Assembly: GCA_037833965.1 (NCBI GenBank)
Contig: AP031353.1
Location: 20,338,501-20,402,500, forward strand
Direction: 5' to 3'
Length of the DNA stretch: 64,000 nucleotides
DNA from: Marchantia polymorpha subsp. ruderalis
Taxonomy: Eukaryota; Streptophyta; Marchantiopsida; Marchantiales; Marchantiaceae
Under the pieces are notes generated by a model. That model saw only the letters and a list, made by a program, of their open reading frames with translations, was not told the origin of the DNA and ran no database searches. Shown piece by piece: positions 51,369-61,724 of this stretch. The first letter of the stretch is position 1. Each line of letters begins with the position of its first letter. The position numbers and the translations under genes were made by a program.

Positions 51369-54300
51369 CAGCCTAAAAGTCACGTGAAAACTTCGGGTGA
51401 TGTGGAAAATGTACTGGCGAGGTCGTTGCGAAACGAGAATGATCTATTGCGTTTTCAGCTAAATGATATCATTTCTCGAGAAAAAAATCAGGTGCATATA
51501 ATATCATACCTGAAAATGTTTTGTCTACATTGCGATACAAAGTTTATTGTAAACTTGAGTTTAAATTGGAAACCGGGTTCGTGGTCAGATCTTCTTTTCA
51601 CAGTTTTCTCCGTCAAGCATGCTGCCATTGTATTTGTCTCTTATGTCACTAACTCGAAACAACTATGGTGGCAGCGTATAGAATTACAAAGGCTTAGATC
51701 CCATCGCGATGTGGAAGTGTCGCAACTTGTGAGCACGGCCACAACTCAGCTCAAGTCAGAAGTTGACCAATTGAAGGGACTACTGCAATCTACGTCATCA
51801 CAGCTTCTGCAAGCCCTTAATGATAAAGAGAAACTTGTATCTGAGAAAGATCAATCTGTTCGAGTGCTTGAAGAAGTAAGGCATGGAGCAGCTGCGAGCG
51901 AAGCATCCTTACGCAATCGCTTGCAGCACTTTGAGGATATGGTTACCAAAGGCTTTGCAATGGCAACCACCTTAGCTGACTCAGTTGATGCCTTCCAGCG
52001 GCATGTTCTTCCTACTTTCAATCCATCCGCCACTGGCAAAGAGACGGGGGAATCAGGAGCAGCTAGATCCTTAACAGAAGAGGTAATGCTTGCTCAAGTC
52101 TTCTTTTGATGAATGGAGATGAAAACACTTTACCTTCTAACAGTGAAGTTTCTTCTCAGATAACTCGCAGAATGGAGAAATGTTCTCTTCGTTTCAACAG
52201 CGTGAATCTCTTACGTCTTGTCTGACTTGATTGCGCTGAACTGTGTGCGATGCAGTTATCACGGCTGGAGAACGGGTTAACTCTTTTAAGAGTACTTGTG
52301 GATGCTAAAAATGACACCCTTGTTTTGATCAGAGGAAAGGTACGGATCTCCGCTTGCTTATAAAGCTTGTGTTGTAAAGATAGAGAACCTCGAATTCTAG
52401 CAGATTAAAACTTCAGATCGTTTTGGGTTTGTGGTTCACATGCTTTGGCAAACGATATCCAAATCAGGCAACCTGCATGTGCAGAGCATAACAGAAGTCT
52501 TCCTGCTATCTTCAAGTTCTTCCTTTAGTATTTTATTTGTCATCGCCCGAACAGATAGTCTTCCGATGCAACAGTCAGTTCTACATCTATTGCAAGTCTT
52601 TTAAGCCCTTCTTTTCCACCAGAATGTTTTGAAAGTCTTCCACAACTGCTAAGAATTCTTTGGGAACAAATATTGACAGTTGAAGCAAGAGAATGAGGAG
52701 CTTAGAGCAGAACTCCAGGTTGCGCGAGAAAGGGATTCCAAGCAGACTCTTGCTGCGCAACAACCTGCTCAAACAAACACGGAAGATGTGGCTTTTGAGA
52801 AGAACATGCTCCGGCAAGAGTTACACTCTTTGCAGGTACAACTTTTGTACCTGAGTGAAGGAACAACAGTTACTTCAAAAGGGGTTTTTCTTAAATTCTC
52901 ACTTTTTTGCATGAACTTCATTGGGATGCTTGTGCTGCAGACTCAATGCACCAACTAATATGATTTTCATTCTTATTGTTCTAAGTGCGAGCCATTATCA
53001 TCCCTCTTTAGTGAGCAGCAACGGTTTTCTCTTGCCTATCACAATCTCGGTACTGATATCACTTTGTTTACTGTATTAATGAGTGAATGCAGAACCTTTT
53101 CAATGCGGAAGTCAAGCAGTTGAAGGCCAAGTTAAAAATGTATGAACTGGAAGATCAAGCTGGTCATGGGCGTTTTGAAGAGGTTCAAAAGGAGTTACTC
53201 AATCTACAGAACAAGCTTGTGGCACAAGAGGGATCCAGAGCACTTCTGGAGTCTCGCTTGAAAGAAGAAACTTCTGCACGCTCTCAGCTAGTTTCTCAGT
53301 TGGTTACGTTGAGAAAAGTATGCTGCACTTCTACTTTCGATTCTTACTTGCTTTTGTGGAAACCATTATTATTTCTGGTCCGTGTCCCAACATGGACCAG
53401 AATGCAGGAAATCCCATTTACACTTAAAAGAATCAGGAGGTGATACCGTTAGTCTTGTGTTGTTTGAATGGCTATATGAGAACTAAAATTTCCAACATAT
53501 ATGAGAACTATGTTGGAGATATTAGGCATAGTTCAACATCTGTGAGCAACATCTGTGAGCGGCTTATTTCCTACATTCGTGAACAGAAAAATAGCCTCTT
53601 CACTACCGCACACTAAGTCATGTCATCCGCGATACAGGAAAATGAAAAGTACAAAGCAGAATTGGAGACTTTGAAGCTCAATCAAAAGGTAAATTGACGT
53701 TGGCTCTTCAATTTAAGTACTTTCAAAGTTGATCCACAAACTTGCTGAGCACGAGCTACACATACGCTTACACACCTGCAGCAATATCTTGTAGAATCAC
53801 TGAAGGCAAAGGGGAAAAACTTTTCTCAAAGCCGGACAGGACTTTAGTTTGAATAGGCCTTAGTACAAGTGCGTGTATCAACAACAACCAAATCTGATCG
53901 CCCACTCGGAAATTCTCTCTCTTGGTTTCCTCGCACAGTTTTTGCTCCGACAGCCGCGGAGTGGACGAATTCCAGTTGAAAAGATGGATTTGATGAACAC
54001 CATGAACCAACTGTTGATGGAGATGAATAAGCTCAAGGGTGATAAGGTTGCTTTAGAGGAAGAGTTAAAAGTGCAGCGGAGGTCGCAGGTTCGAGAGCAT
54101 GTGAAAAGAACGGTTACTGCTCGAGATGTAAACATGGCCGCGAGTAACAAGGTTAGGTCGCATCCTTTACAGATATCCAAAATCTCATCTTCATTCTTTC
54201 TTATAACTCAGTTGAATACCCACATACTGCTCAAGTCTCCAGGTCCCCGCTCCTGACTTTATTGCTCGTCAGTTCTTATGCTCACGTTTCTAACTGATTC

Positions 54301-54861
54301 TTGTTTAGAACATGAGTCCAAGTGCAGATGATCCTGCAACAAGATCTTCATTTATGTTATATTACACTATAAGTAACTTGTCGATAGATTTGATTACCCC
54401 AATGGATGCTATCGTAAAGTAGACATTTGCAAACCGCATTTCTAACAGCATTTATCGGATCAAAAGTACAGACTGAATTGAAACTTTTGATCCGACTGGC
54501 TTTCTTGCCTTGTCAGAAAAAGTATATATAGTTGACGTTACTCCTCAATCTGAGCCTATTTACTGGATAGGAAGCTCAAAATAGATTGCAAGAAACATAT
54601 CATAACTCTGTGCACATTGCTCAGTAATTTTACCAGTCTTTATCCTCCTGCATGCTTTTGATCATGATTTCGGCTTGAGTCGAGCAGGTAGGTGATTTGG
54701 AATTGGCTTCCAAGCTAGCAACAGCTCGATTACAGCAGCTCGAGCAAGGGGCATCAAGGCTGTCCCCAAATTCAGCAGGAACACCGCTCTCATTAACGGA
54801 TTGCAACAACGACGGTTCCAATGGCATTTCCAGTGGCATGTCCATGATTCACATGATTTGA
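51369..54861 (+). CDS. Coiled-coil protein of unknown family (C-terminal 472 aa, 8 exons)
   Basis: Eight exons follow each other with clean GT/AG borders, and each is a whole number of codons: 51369-51491, 51675-52082, 52256-52339, 52680-52835, 53093-53317, 53638-53688, 53954-54151, 54688-54861 (TGA). The all phase-0 structure strongly supports the model. The product is dominated by heptad-like Leu/Glu/Lys/Gln-rich coiled coil (about residues 15-125, 178-350, 355-440), broken by a less charged segment at about 125-165 (GFAMATTLADSVDAF...LPTF) and ending in a Ser/Gly/Asn-rich tail with GMSMIHMI at the C-terminus. The first exon begins at an acceptor, so the true N-terminus is upstream and not identified. 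Rod-like scaffold, cytoskeletal or tethering proteins look like this; I do not recognise the family and assign no function. No membrane segment is seen. Confidence 0.8.
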
Positions 54862-54879
54862 GGTCCAAAACAAAAAGCA

Positions 54880-55110
54880 TGCGGTCGAGAATGTTAGGCT
54901 GCTGGCACTCTGCCAGTCATGATCAACTTAATTTGATCTCTAAGAAAAGGCAAGCTGGATGAATCAGAGAGTCATGCACCTGTGGCATGGCAGTGATCAC
55001 CATAATTTGATCTCTTAGAGAATTGCAGTGAGCAGGCAGGTCAAGAAACATGTATAATGGATTGGCACAGCCATGAGAACATGATTTGATCTCGGGGTTT
55101 CAGAAAAGAG
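54880..55110 (+). repeat. Degenerate direct repeats with an ATTTGATCTC core
   Basis: Three loosely similar units follow the stop codon of the coiled-coil gene: GATCAACTTAATTTGATCTC, GATCACCATAATTTGATCTC and AACATGATTTGATCTC, spaced about 65-80 bases apart and each preceded by a GGCA-containing stretch. They probably lie in the 3' UTR. Confidence 0.6.
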
Positions 55111-55302
55111 GCCCGACTACAGGAATCATTTCCCCTTTTTGAAAAATTTGAAGCCAAGATTACGTCCAGTAGCCTATGCAGGAAACGCAAGTGTGAACTA
55201 GATTCTTCAGATATCGTTTCTTCTTCCTTCGAGAGGCCTGTCCCACATGCTGCCCTGTCCCGCTGCCGTAGTGCTTGAGCTGGTGGTACCCCGTCATTGT
55301 GA

Positions 55303-55341
55303 CCTGGATGCTTGAAACACTTGCTGTTTCAAGCATCCAGG
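55303..55341. repeat. Perfect hairpin, 16-bp arms, 7-nt loop
   Basis: CCTGGATGCTTGAAAC is followed by ACTTGCT and the exact reverse complement. It lies about 440 bases after the stop of the coiled-coil gene, possibly in its 3' UTR. The transcript would form a strong short stem; the stem is shorter than a usual plant pre-miRNA, so a microRNA is not claimed. Confidence 0.9.
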
Positions 55342-56800
55342 AAACACTTTGTTGATTGTACTGTTAGTAGTCTTTCAAAGGCTCATGCCTTGTCCTTTTA
55401 GCCAGATGCTTGTCTGCTGAGTAGACAGTTTGTTCTTAGGTGAACGTTTATCCTCTTCAAGAGTTCCTTTCAATTTCAATGTGGTTTATGCTCAAAATAT
55501 TGGTGACTATGATGAAAGTTGGCTGAGCTGCTTAGGGTTTGGTGAGGCCAATATCAAGCGAACAAGAATCCCTCTTCCATTTGCGATAACCAGGAGTGTA
55601 AAAGTCATCGTCCCGTAACACTAGAGGTGTTTACTTCTGGTAAGTTGCAAACCTAAGCCTCATATGTCTTTGTTTGAACAGATTGGGAAAAATTCCAAGC
55701 TGGACTGGAAAGATTGAAATTTGAAATGATTGGTATCTAGTGGAAAAACTGCATGGAAGTTCTCCGGACATATTATGAAGGCGGATGATGAAGACTTTTG
55801 TCATGTAGGATGGATGTAGTTAATTGAAGAATGGATTGATTTGAATGTCGCAACAGTATGTCGAGAGATGTTTGGATTAGGTGTCTTGCAGAGTGTCAAC
55901 TCGACATTGCTTTAAGAGTAGTGTACGCGAAAATGGAAGACTTCCTATGTTCCAAACAGATTGTATGCTCTAAGATTGCAGCTGCTATCTATGCTTAGAC
56001 CTTCTTATAGTATGTACATCATTTTTGCTGTAGGAACTCGACATGGACAGCTGGAAGATTCTGCAGGAGAATAGCTTGACAAGCCAAGTGTTCCTAGGAC
56101 GATGAGGAAGTATTTTAGCCTACCACTGGACTGAGTTCCGTCAGTTTTTACATGTAATAATCATGATGATTCATAAGCTCAACTAATTCAGCGATCCAAA
56201 AAGAATATTAATCCGGTCTGCTTAGGAAGAGTTTCGCCAGTTTCATCGTCCTAGCGGGGACCAAATGCTTCATCCAGGTGACTCCTTCAAAACATAACTG
56301 GTAGGTCTAAACATGGAAAGTCTGTTCAAAGGTTTTAGACCCAACCACCTACTTACGATATAACTGCATAAATGGCTCACCACCTCTCGGCCGCTGTCGA
56401 AGTCCGATTTTTACCTGTATCTTAGAGTTCCTTGCCATATATTTTTCATCTATCTGCTTCATCTATCTGTGTTCTGACGTTAGTACCTCTGCTGTTACCT
56501 AGTTCAGTCAGCTGAGATCATTTTAATACACACTGGGATCTGCTTATGAATGTGTTAGCTTCAAATAGCATCTTTTGGTTATCTTTTACTCTCTAATTTG
56601 GGTTCTGGCCAAGTAAGATTCCAGCATGTCGCTAATCCGTTTAATTGTTCGACATGTCCCCCAGATGATATATATATTCTTTATGGTTTCTGTACCTTCT
56701 ATAAGAATCTTTACATGCAGAACACTCGATCCTCTCTCCCTATCCGATAACTTATAGCCATGGGCACAAATTAAATTTGGTAAATAGGATCTGTATAAGC
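55342..56800. other. Intergenic, no gene recognised
   Basis: Balanced composition with several TGTA/AATAAT motifs that could be polyadenylation signals of the coiled-coil gene. ORFs of 62 and 86 codons have no recognisable content. Confidence 0.45.
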
Positions 56801-59800
56801 ATAAGAAAACAGTAAGTGGAAGTACTTTCCATTCATAAAGTTTCAAGTCTATGCGCTTACTATTAAAAAAAATTTTCAGAAATGGTCTAAAACATAAGTA
56901 TTCTGATCTATGAAAGTTGATAAATTATCTAATTTCGAATAAATAAGCCGCTGACCACCCTGTCATGTTAGCTGTTAAATAGCTCCTTAAAATTCAATGA
57001 CCGTATATATAATCTGATTTACACAAACAGATTATGTAAATCGTTTGCAAATATTTGTATGATGAGACTCATTTTCATAAGTATCACTCTTTCCAGCAAT
57101 GGATTGCAACGCTCTTAGAAAATACATTTTTGACAAATTTCACATTGGCCATTCAATAATAAAATATCCGAATAACAAAATCAATTTTTCCTATCGTTGA
57201 TAAGCATCCGTCTATATTCCGGATTTTTAAATTTTGGAAATTCATATGACTGTCTTTTTGTGAGTATTTCTTAGGAATGATATTTTTAACATCTACGGCA
57301 CTATAACAATTAATTTGAAATTATGAATCTATGCATAATCATCATCATTATACTGGTGAAACATTCCATGTGTCTTAAAAAAAGTAAGATTGAAAGTAAT
57401 CTGAATGAAACAGCTCTAAAGATAATCCATTTCTTATTTTCTGAAATCTTTCAAATAATATTTCAATTGAAAATACAGTGATAAAGGGGCGAATTTTAAA
57501 ATATTTTTCAATAACCTCAGTATAAATAATGGTTTTAAAGATAGCTTAAAGCCAATATTCTTTTTTTTTCAATAACATAACATCAATTCCAGTATTATAC
57601 ACAATTTTTGTAGTTATGAAGCATAAATTTAATTCAGAAATAATTCTTTTGAAGACATGAACAACCAATATAGTGCTTCTTAAAACATTTTACAAAAAAA
57701 AAATCCGAATTAAAATATAATTAGATATTTCAATTCAATTTAGAAAAAAATTATTTCCATATAACCAGTAATGCCAAATGATTTATAGTTGATATTCATT
57801 TTTTTGATTTTTTTGTATGTATAAAAATCATTTATATATCAAATCAGAAAAAAATTTACATTCATAAACAAATGTATTTGTTTATGATGATTTTTCAAAA
57901 GAATTTGTACTTAAAACTATCAATATAAGAGCTAGTATGAAAATGAAATAGTTAAAAAATAAAATCATGATGTTTTACTTTACTTTGATTAAAGTATGAA
58001 AAAAGATAAAGGTGGTGTTGATGATTTGACTAAAAAATAATTGAAAAATAATTATAGTGATAAGTTGTGCCACTATGTTTAAAAAAGCTTTTAAAAGAAT
58101 CACTTTGATACCATTACCTATGTTTTTATTGATTTTGTACTCAACTTTCTGCGTTTTAAGTGCTGATATTTGTCAACACATTTTTTGTCAAACCTTGATT
58201 GAAACAAATCACATATCTCTAGGTATGATTTTAGGTGATCGTATCCCGAAGCGCCTAAATTATCCAATGTGGCGCTCTCTTTGGCGCCTAAATTAACCGT
58301 AGCATGTAATTTGTAATTGGCTCAAAATTGAAGCGTGGTAGATTTCAGCCCCTCAACTCTGAATCAGCTTGTTATCATGTTAGTTTCATAGTTCACCAAG
58401 TTGTAATCCGAAGTTTATAGATTAAATTTTCTCTCGACCATAAGCCTGATTACAAGCCCCGTGACGGTGACTCTCTCTTCCTCTAACTCCCAACCCATTG
58501 CTCTCTCTCTAGTGCACTCAAAGCGATATTTAACACCAAAACGCCTAAATTAACTATCTTGAGGCGAGTAAATTAATCTAATTTAGGTAATCAAAGCAAC
58601 CGACTTAGATAACCATGCATGCATATCTCTCATGTCAATATAAATATAAATTTTTCTATATAAATGAAATCAAGTCATGATTTTCATGTGAAAATTTGCA
58701 ATTAATATTTTTTGAATAAAAATTTTATGATTGCAAAAAGTAAAATAAGTGAGAATTTTGCAATATGTAACAAATTTAAGTGAGAATCAATTAATGTTTT
58801 TAACTTGAATTTGAACATACATGTCAAAGAATAGTGGTTTATTTATAATGATTGAAGAGTGTATTGATCATTTCATAGTTTAAAATCTATATGTAATAGT
58901 TTTAATAACTCAAATTTAATGAATAATCATGACTTTTTGTATCTAAAATGTTGACATCACTCAAACATATTATTTTTGAATTTTTTTATCTCTTATTTAA
59001 ATATATATAATTCTTCTAAAAATATTTCAAAAATAAAATACTTCATCAATAAAATATTCTTTTATACAAAGATATCTAAAAAATTTGCTATCTATTTATT
59101 TATAATATTTTGCTAATTATCATATTAAGTGATAAAACTATCATGTAAATTATATTCACTAAGATTAATCTTAGTATGTGTGTTTAAATTTTATAATGAT
59201 AATTATATATCAACATGACATTAAAGATTCAGAATTTTTAAAAGTTTTTTTGTTTGTGTGCTGATGTGACAAATTACTATTGAAAATTTTAAAACTTCTA
59301 TAATTTCAACTTGAAAAATATTCAAACCAAGTTTTAATCAAATCAAATCAAATATTTTATTTTTTCAAACATTTAAAAAAATATGATATCAATTTTTTAT
59401 TTGGTTTAGAATGGATTCATACACTTTTGAATAAGTTACAATAAATTTGTTAGATACAAACATGATAGCTAAATTTAGTCTAAATTAGCTAAACCTAATC
59501 ATGATTATCAACATCATAGTCAATTAATTGTTTAATTCTATCAATGTTACAATCATACATATGAAATTGCTACGTAAATAATGGATTAAGGATTCATTAC
59601 ATTTTTGGAGTAAACGATATGACTTCAATACAAAAAATTTAACATGTATTTGATTTGATCAAAACATCTTATACTTAGTTTTGATTACATAAATTAACAT
59701 TTTTCATAATCTTTCAACTATAAAAGTATCAAAACATTTGAAAATGCTTTTTTTAATCTTCTTGTATCTCATTGTATAAAGAATCATTATCTAAGTATTT

Positions 59801-60189
59801 TTGTTGTATGATTTCAAATACTATATTGTAAGTAAAATGCCGTGATAATTTTGCATAATTGTTAAGCTTTATTCGCATAACTTTATGACTATAGCTTGAT
59901 CTTTTTTCAATCATATCAGTTGTTGTCAACTAAATATGATGAGCTCTATTACATGTGTATTTTTCAACTTTTGTTGAATTGTCAATTTTTAAAATTTTTG
60001 AGTGCATCTCCTAGATCATTCAAAAACATGAATATTTGATAAATGTCTTTCAAGTCTTTTGATACTTTCACTAAATAGTAGATTGAACTTTATTTGGATT
60101 ATGTTGACATTTTTTTCATGTTTGCATCTTTGAAACCATAATTTAAATTCTTTTTTTTTTAATATGTAATATTTTTTTCTTGTATCATA
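56801..60189. other. Long AT-rich block
   Basis: Very AT-rich with poly-A/T runs. Near 58.25-58.58 kb a short motif GCGCCTAAATT or CGCCTAAATTAA recurs about four times, the only CpG-bearing feature in the block and probably a fragment of a different repeat. No coding sequence is seen. The block ends abruptly at the LTR boundary at 60190. Confidence 0.6.
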
Positions 60190-60563
60190 TGTTATGAACG
60201 AGCTAAGACGGAAAAGCTCGACTGCAACCAACCTAGGCGAGAGACAAACACCAAATACAAGAAGTCATGAACAATACAACAAGACTAATAGAAAGTATAG
60301 GACTTGATTGGTTTATCAACTAGTGTGGATCTGTTGAATCACATGATAGTATCCCCTTCTCTTCATACTCCAAGTTGTTATACTAATATAGTATTTATGA
60401 GTTGAACCTACAATGCTAAGGTGTCAAGATAGGATTGCGCCGCCAAGATATCAAGATGTGGTCGCTAGGCTGACATGTTTGCACTGCTGAGTTGCCGAGA
60501 CAAGTCTGCACCGAAGTCTTCTACTTAGCTATACAGATTTTGATGATGGATGCAGCCTTGACA
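60190..60563 (-). mobile_element. 3' LTR of a Ty3/gypsy retrotransposon
   Basis: On the minus strand it starts TGTCAAGGCTGC and ends GTTCATAACA, the TG...CA ends of an LTR, 374 bases long. Directly upstream on that strand is a purine-rich tract GAGGAGGGGATAA (60564-60576), the expected polypurine primer site, followed further upstream by integrase/chromodomain coding sequence. The arrangement fixes it as the 3' LTR. No matching 5' LTR is visible, so the element is truncated. Confidence 0.75.
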
Positions 60564-60603
60564 TTATCCCCTCCTCAAGGGACATATTCAAGATGTCTCA
60601 GTA

Positions 60604-61090
60604 AGGTTAAAAAAAATTGGTTGACCAAGTCTTGAATGTGAATTAAGTTTCCAATAGGCTCCCAAATGGCTTCTGACAGTGAATAGACTTGCCAAAAAAC
60701 AAGATACTTAGGCTTGCCACGGAGTTTCTTTGTATTAAAGACTTGTTGAACTTCAAACTCGTTATGATATTCAATTTCAATTGGAGAGTGAGGTTCCTAT
60801 TGGCATTTTGAGACTTTTGTCTCATGATAAGACTCAAGCAAGGAGACGTGAAAGATTTGGTGGATCTTGAACAGGGGAGAGAGCTCCAGCGGACAAGCCA
60901 CAAGACCAACAAGTTGAGTCATTTTGAAAGGTCCTAGACGTTTCTAATCTAACTTCGCACATGGATGGATAATGGCCATATTTTTTCTAAGAAGCTAGAT
61001 CTTATTTCCAAATATGAAGTCCGGATGATCCTTGCATAGACGATCTACTTGCTTCTTTTCTCATTCTTGAATTACTATGTGGTAGTGTAG
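60604..61090 (-). pseudogene. Ty3/gypsy chromovirus pol tail: integrase C-terminus and chromodomain, with stops
   Basis: The minus-strand frame reads, with several stops, KRLGPFKMTQLVG, then LELSPLFKIHQIFHVSLLES and, after another stop, EFEVQQVFNTKKLRGKPKYL with VFWQVYS, IWEP and a final NQFF. This is the order seen at the C-terminus of chromovirus polyproteins: the GPF/Y module of integrase, the H-x-V-FHVS-LL segment, then a chromodomain (E-x-I-L...R-G-x-x-YLVxW...WEP). Chromodomains steer integration to heterochromatin. At least four stops make it non-functional. Reverse transcriptase and RNase H are absent from the window, so only the 3' end remains. Confidence 0.85.
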
Positions 61091-61724
61091 TTTTTTTGTT
61101 TTTTTGGAAATAATGTAGTTTGAAAAGTAAAGACAAGTAAGTTTTAACTTTTAGAACAGTAGTACTGAGAAGAAGAGTAGAGAATAGGAAGGATTCCACT
61201 AGATAGAGCTCGTTTTGCTTGTTCCAACGAACTCAAAAATGTGAGGAATGGGCAAGGACAATCCGAGCTACGAAGGTATGAAGTGGAGATCTTGTTTCCC
61301 CGAAGTCATAGTATAGTCTTCGGGGAAAGGCCTTTGGTGTTAGAGTGTTCAAAGTTACCTAGGAAGGAGTTCGGGCGACAGAGCTGCACGGAAAAGAAAT
61401 TCAAATGACGGCACCTACAATTCGCACGAGTTTGCACTACAGTTGCGGCGGCGAACTACACCAGGAGTAACGCCAGTTCGTGGCGCACATTTCACTATAG
61501 CACTATTGCGAATTGAAAAGCGATTGAGGTGCGGAAGTGTGAAATTGCAAAAACAGTCATGGGACGACCTGGAGGAATTTGATTGACTGCGTTGAAGGTG
61601 TTCGAAGTGGGATTGAGGATCTTCCGTAACGAGCTGATCGTTGCGAAACTTGATTTTCTACTCTGGGGTTGAAATTGGGTATGCGCGGCGATGGTCCAAG
61701 AAGGAAATGACAGGAGGGCTCTAG
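61091..61724. other. Stretch upstream of the repeat-family ORF
   Basis: No ORF. The right half is GC-richer, with TTCGCACGAG and related motifs, and probably belongs to the same repeat unit as the degenerate ORF starting at 61725. A short inverted match (CTTCGGGGAAAGG against TTTCCCCGAAG) lies near 61295-61328. Confidence 0.4.

Noticed and set aside
55303-55341. microRNA precursor
   Set aside because: Stem of 16 bp with a 7-nt loop is too short for a plant pre-miRNA; no extended pairing in the flanks.
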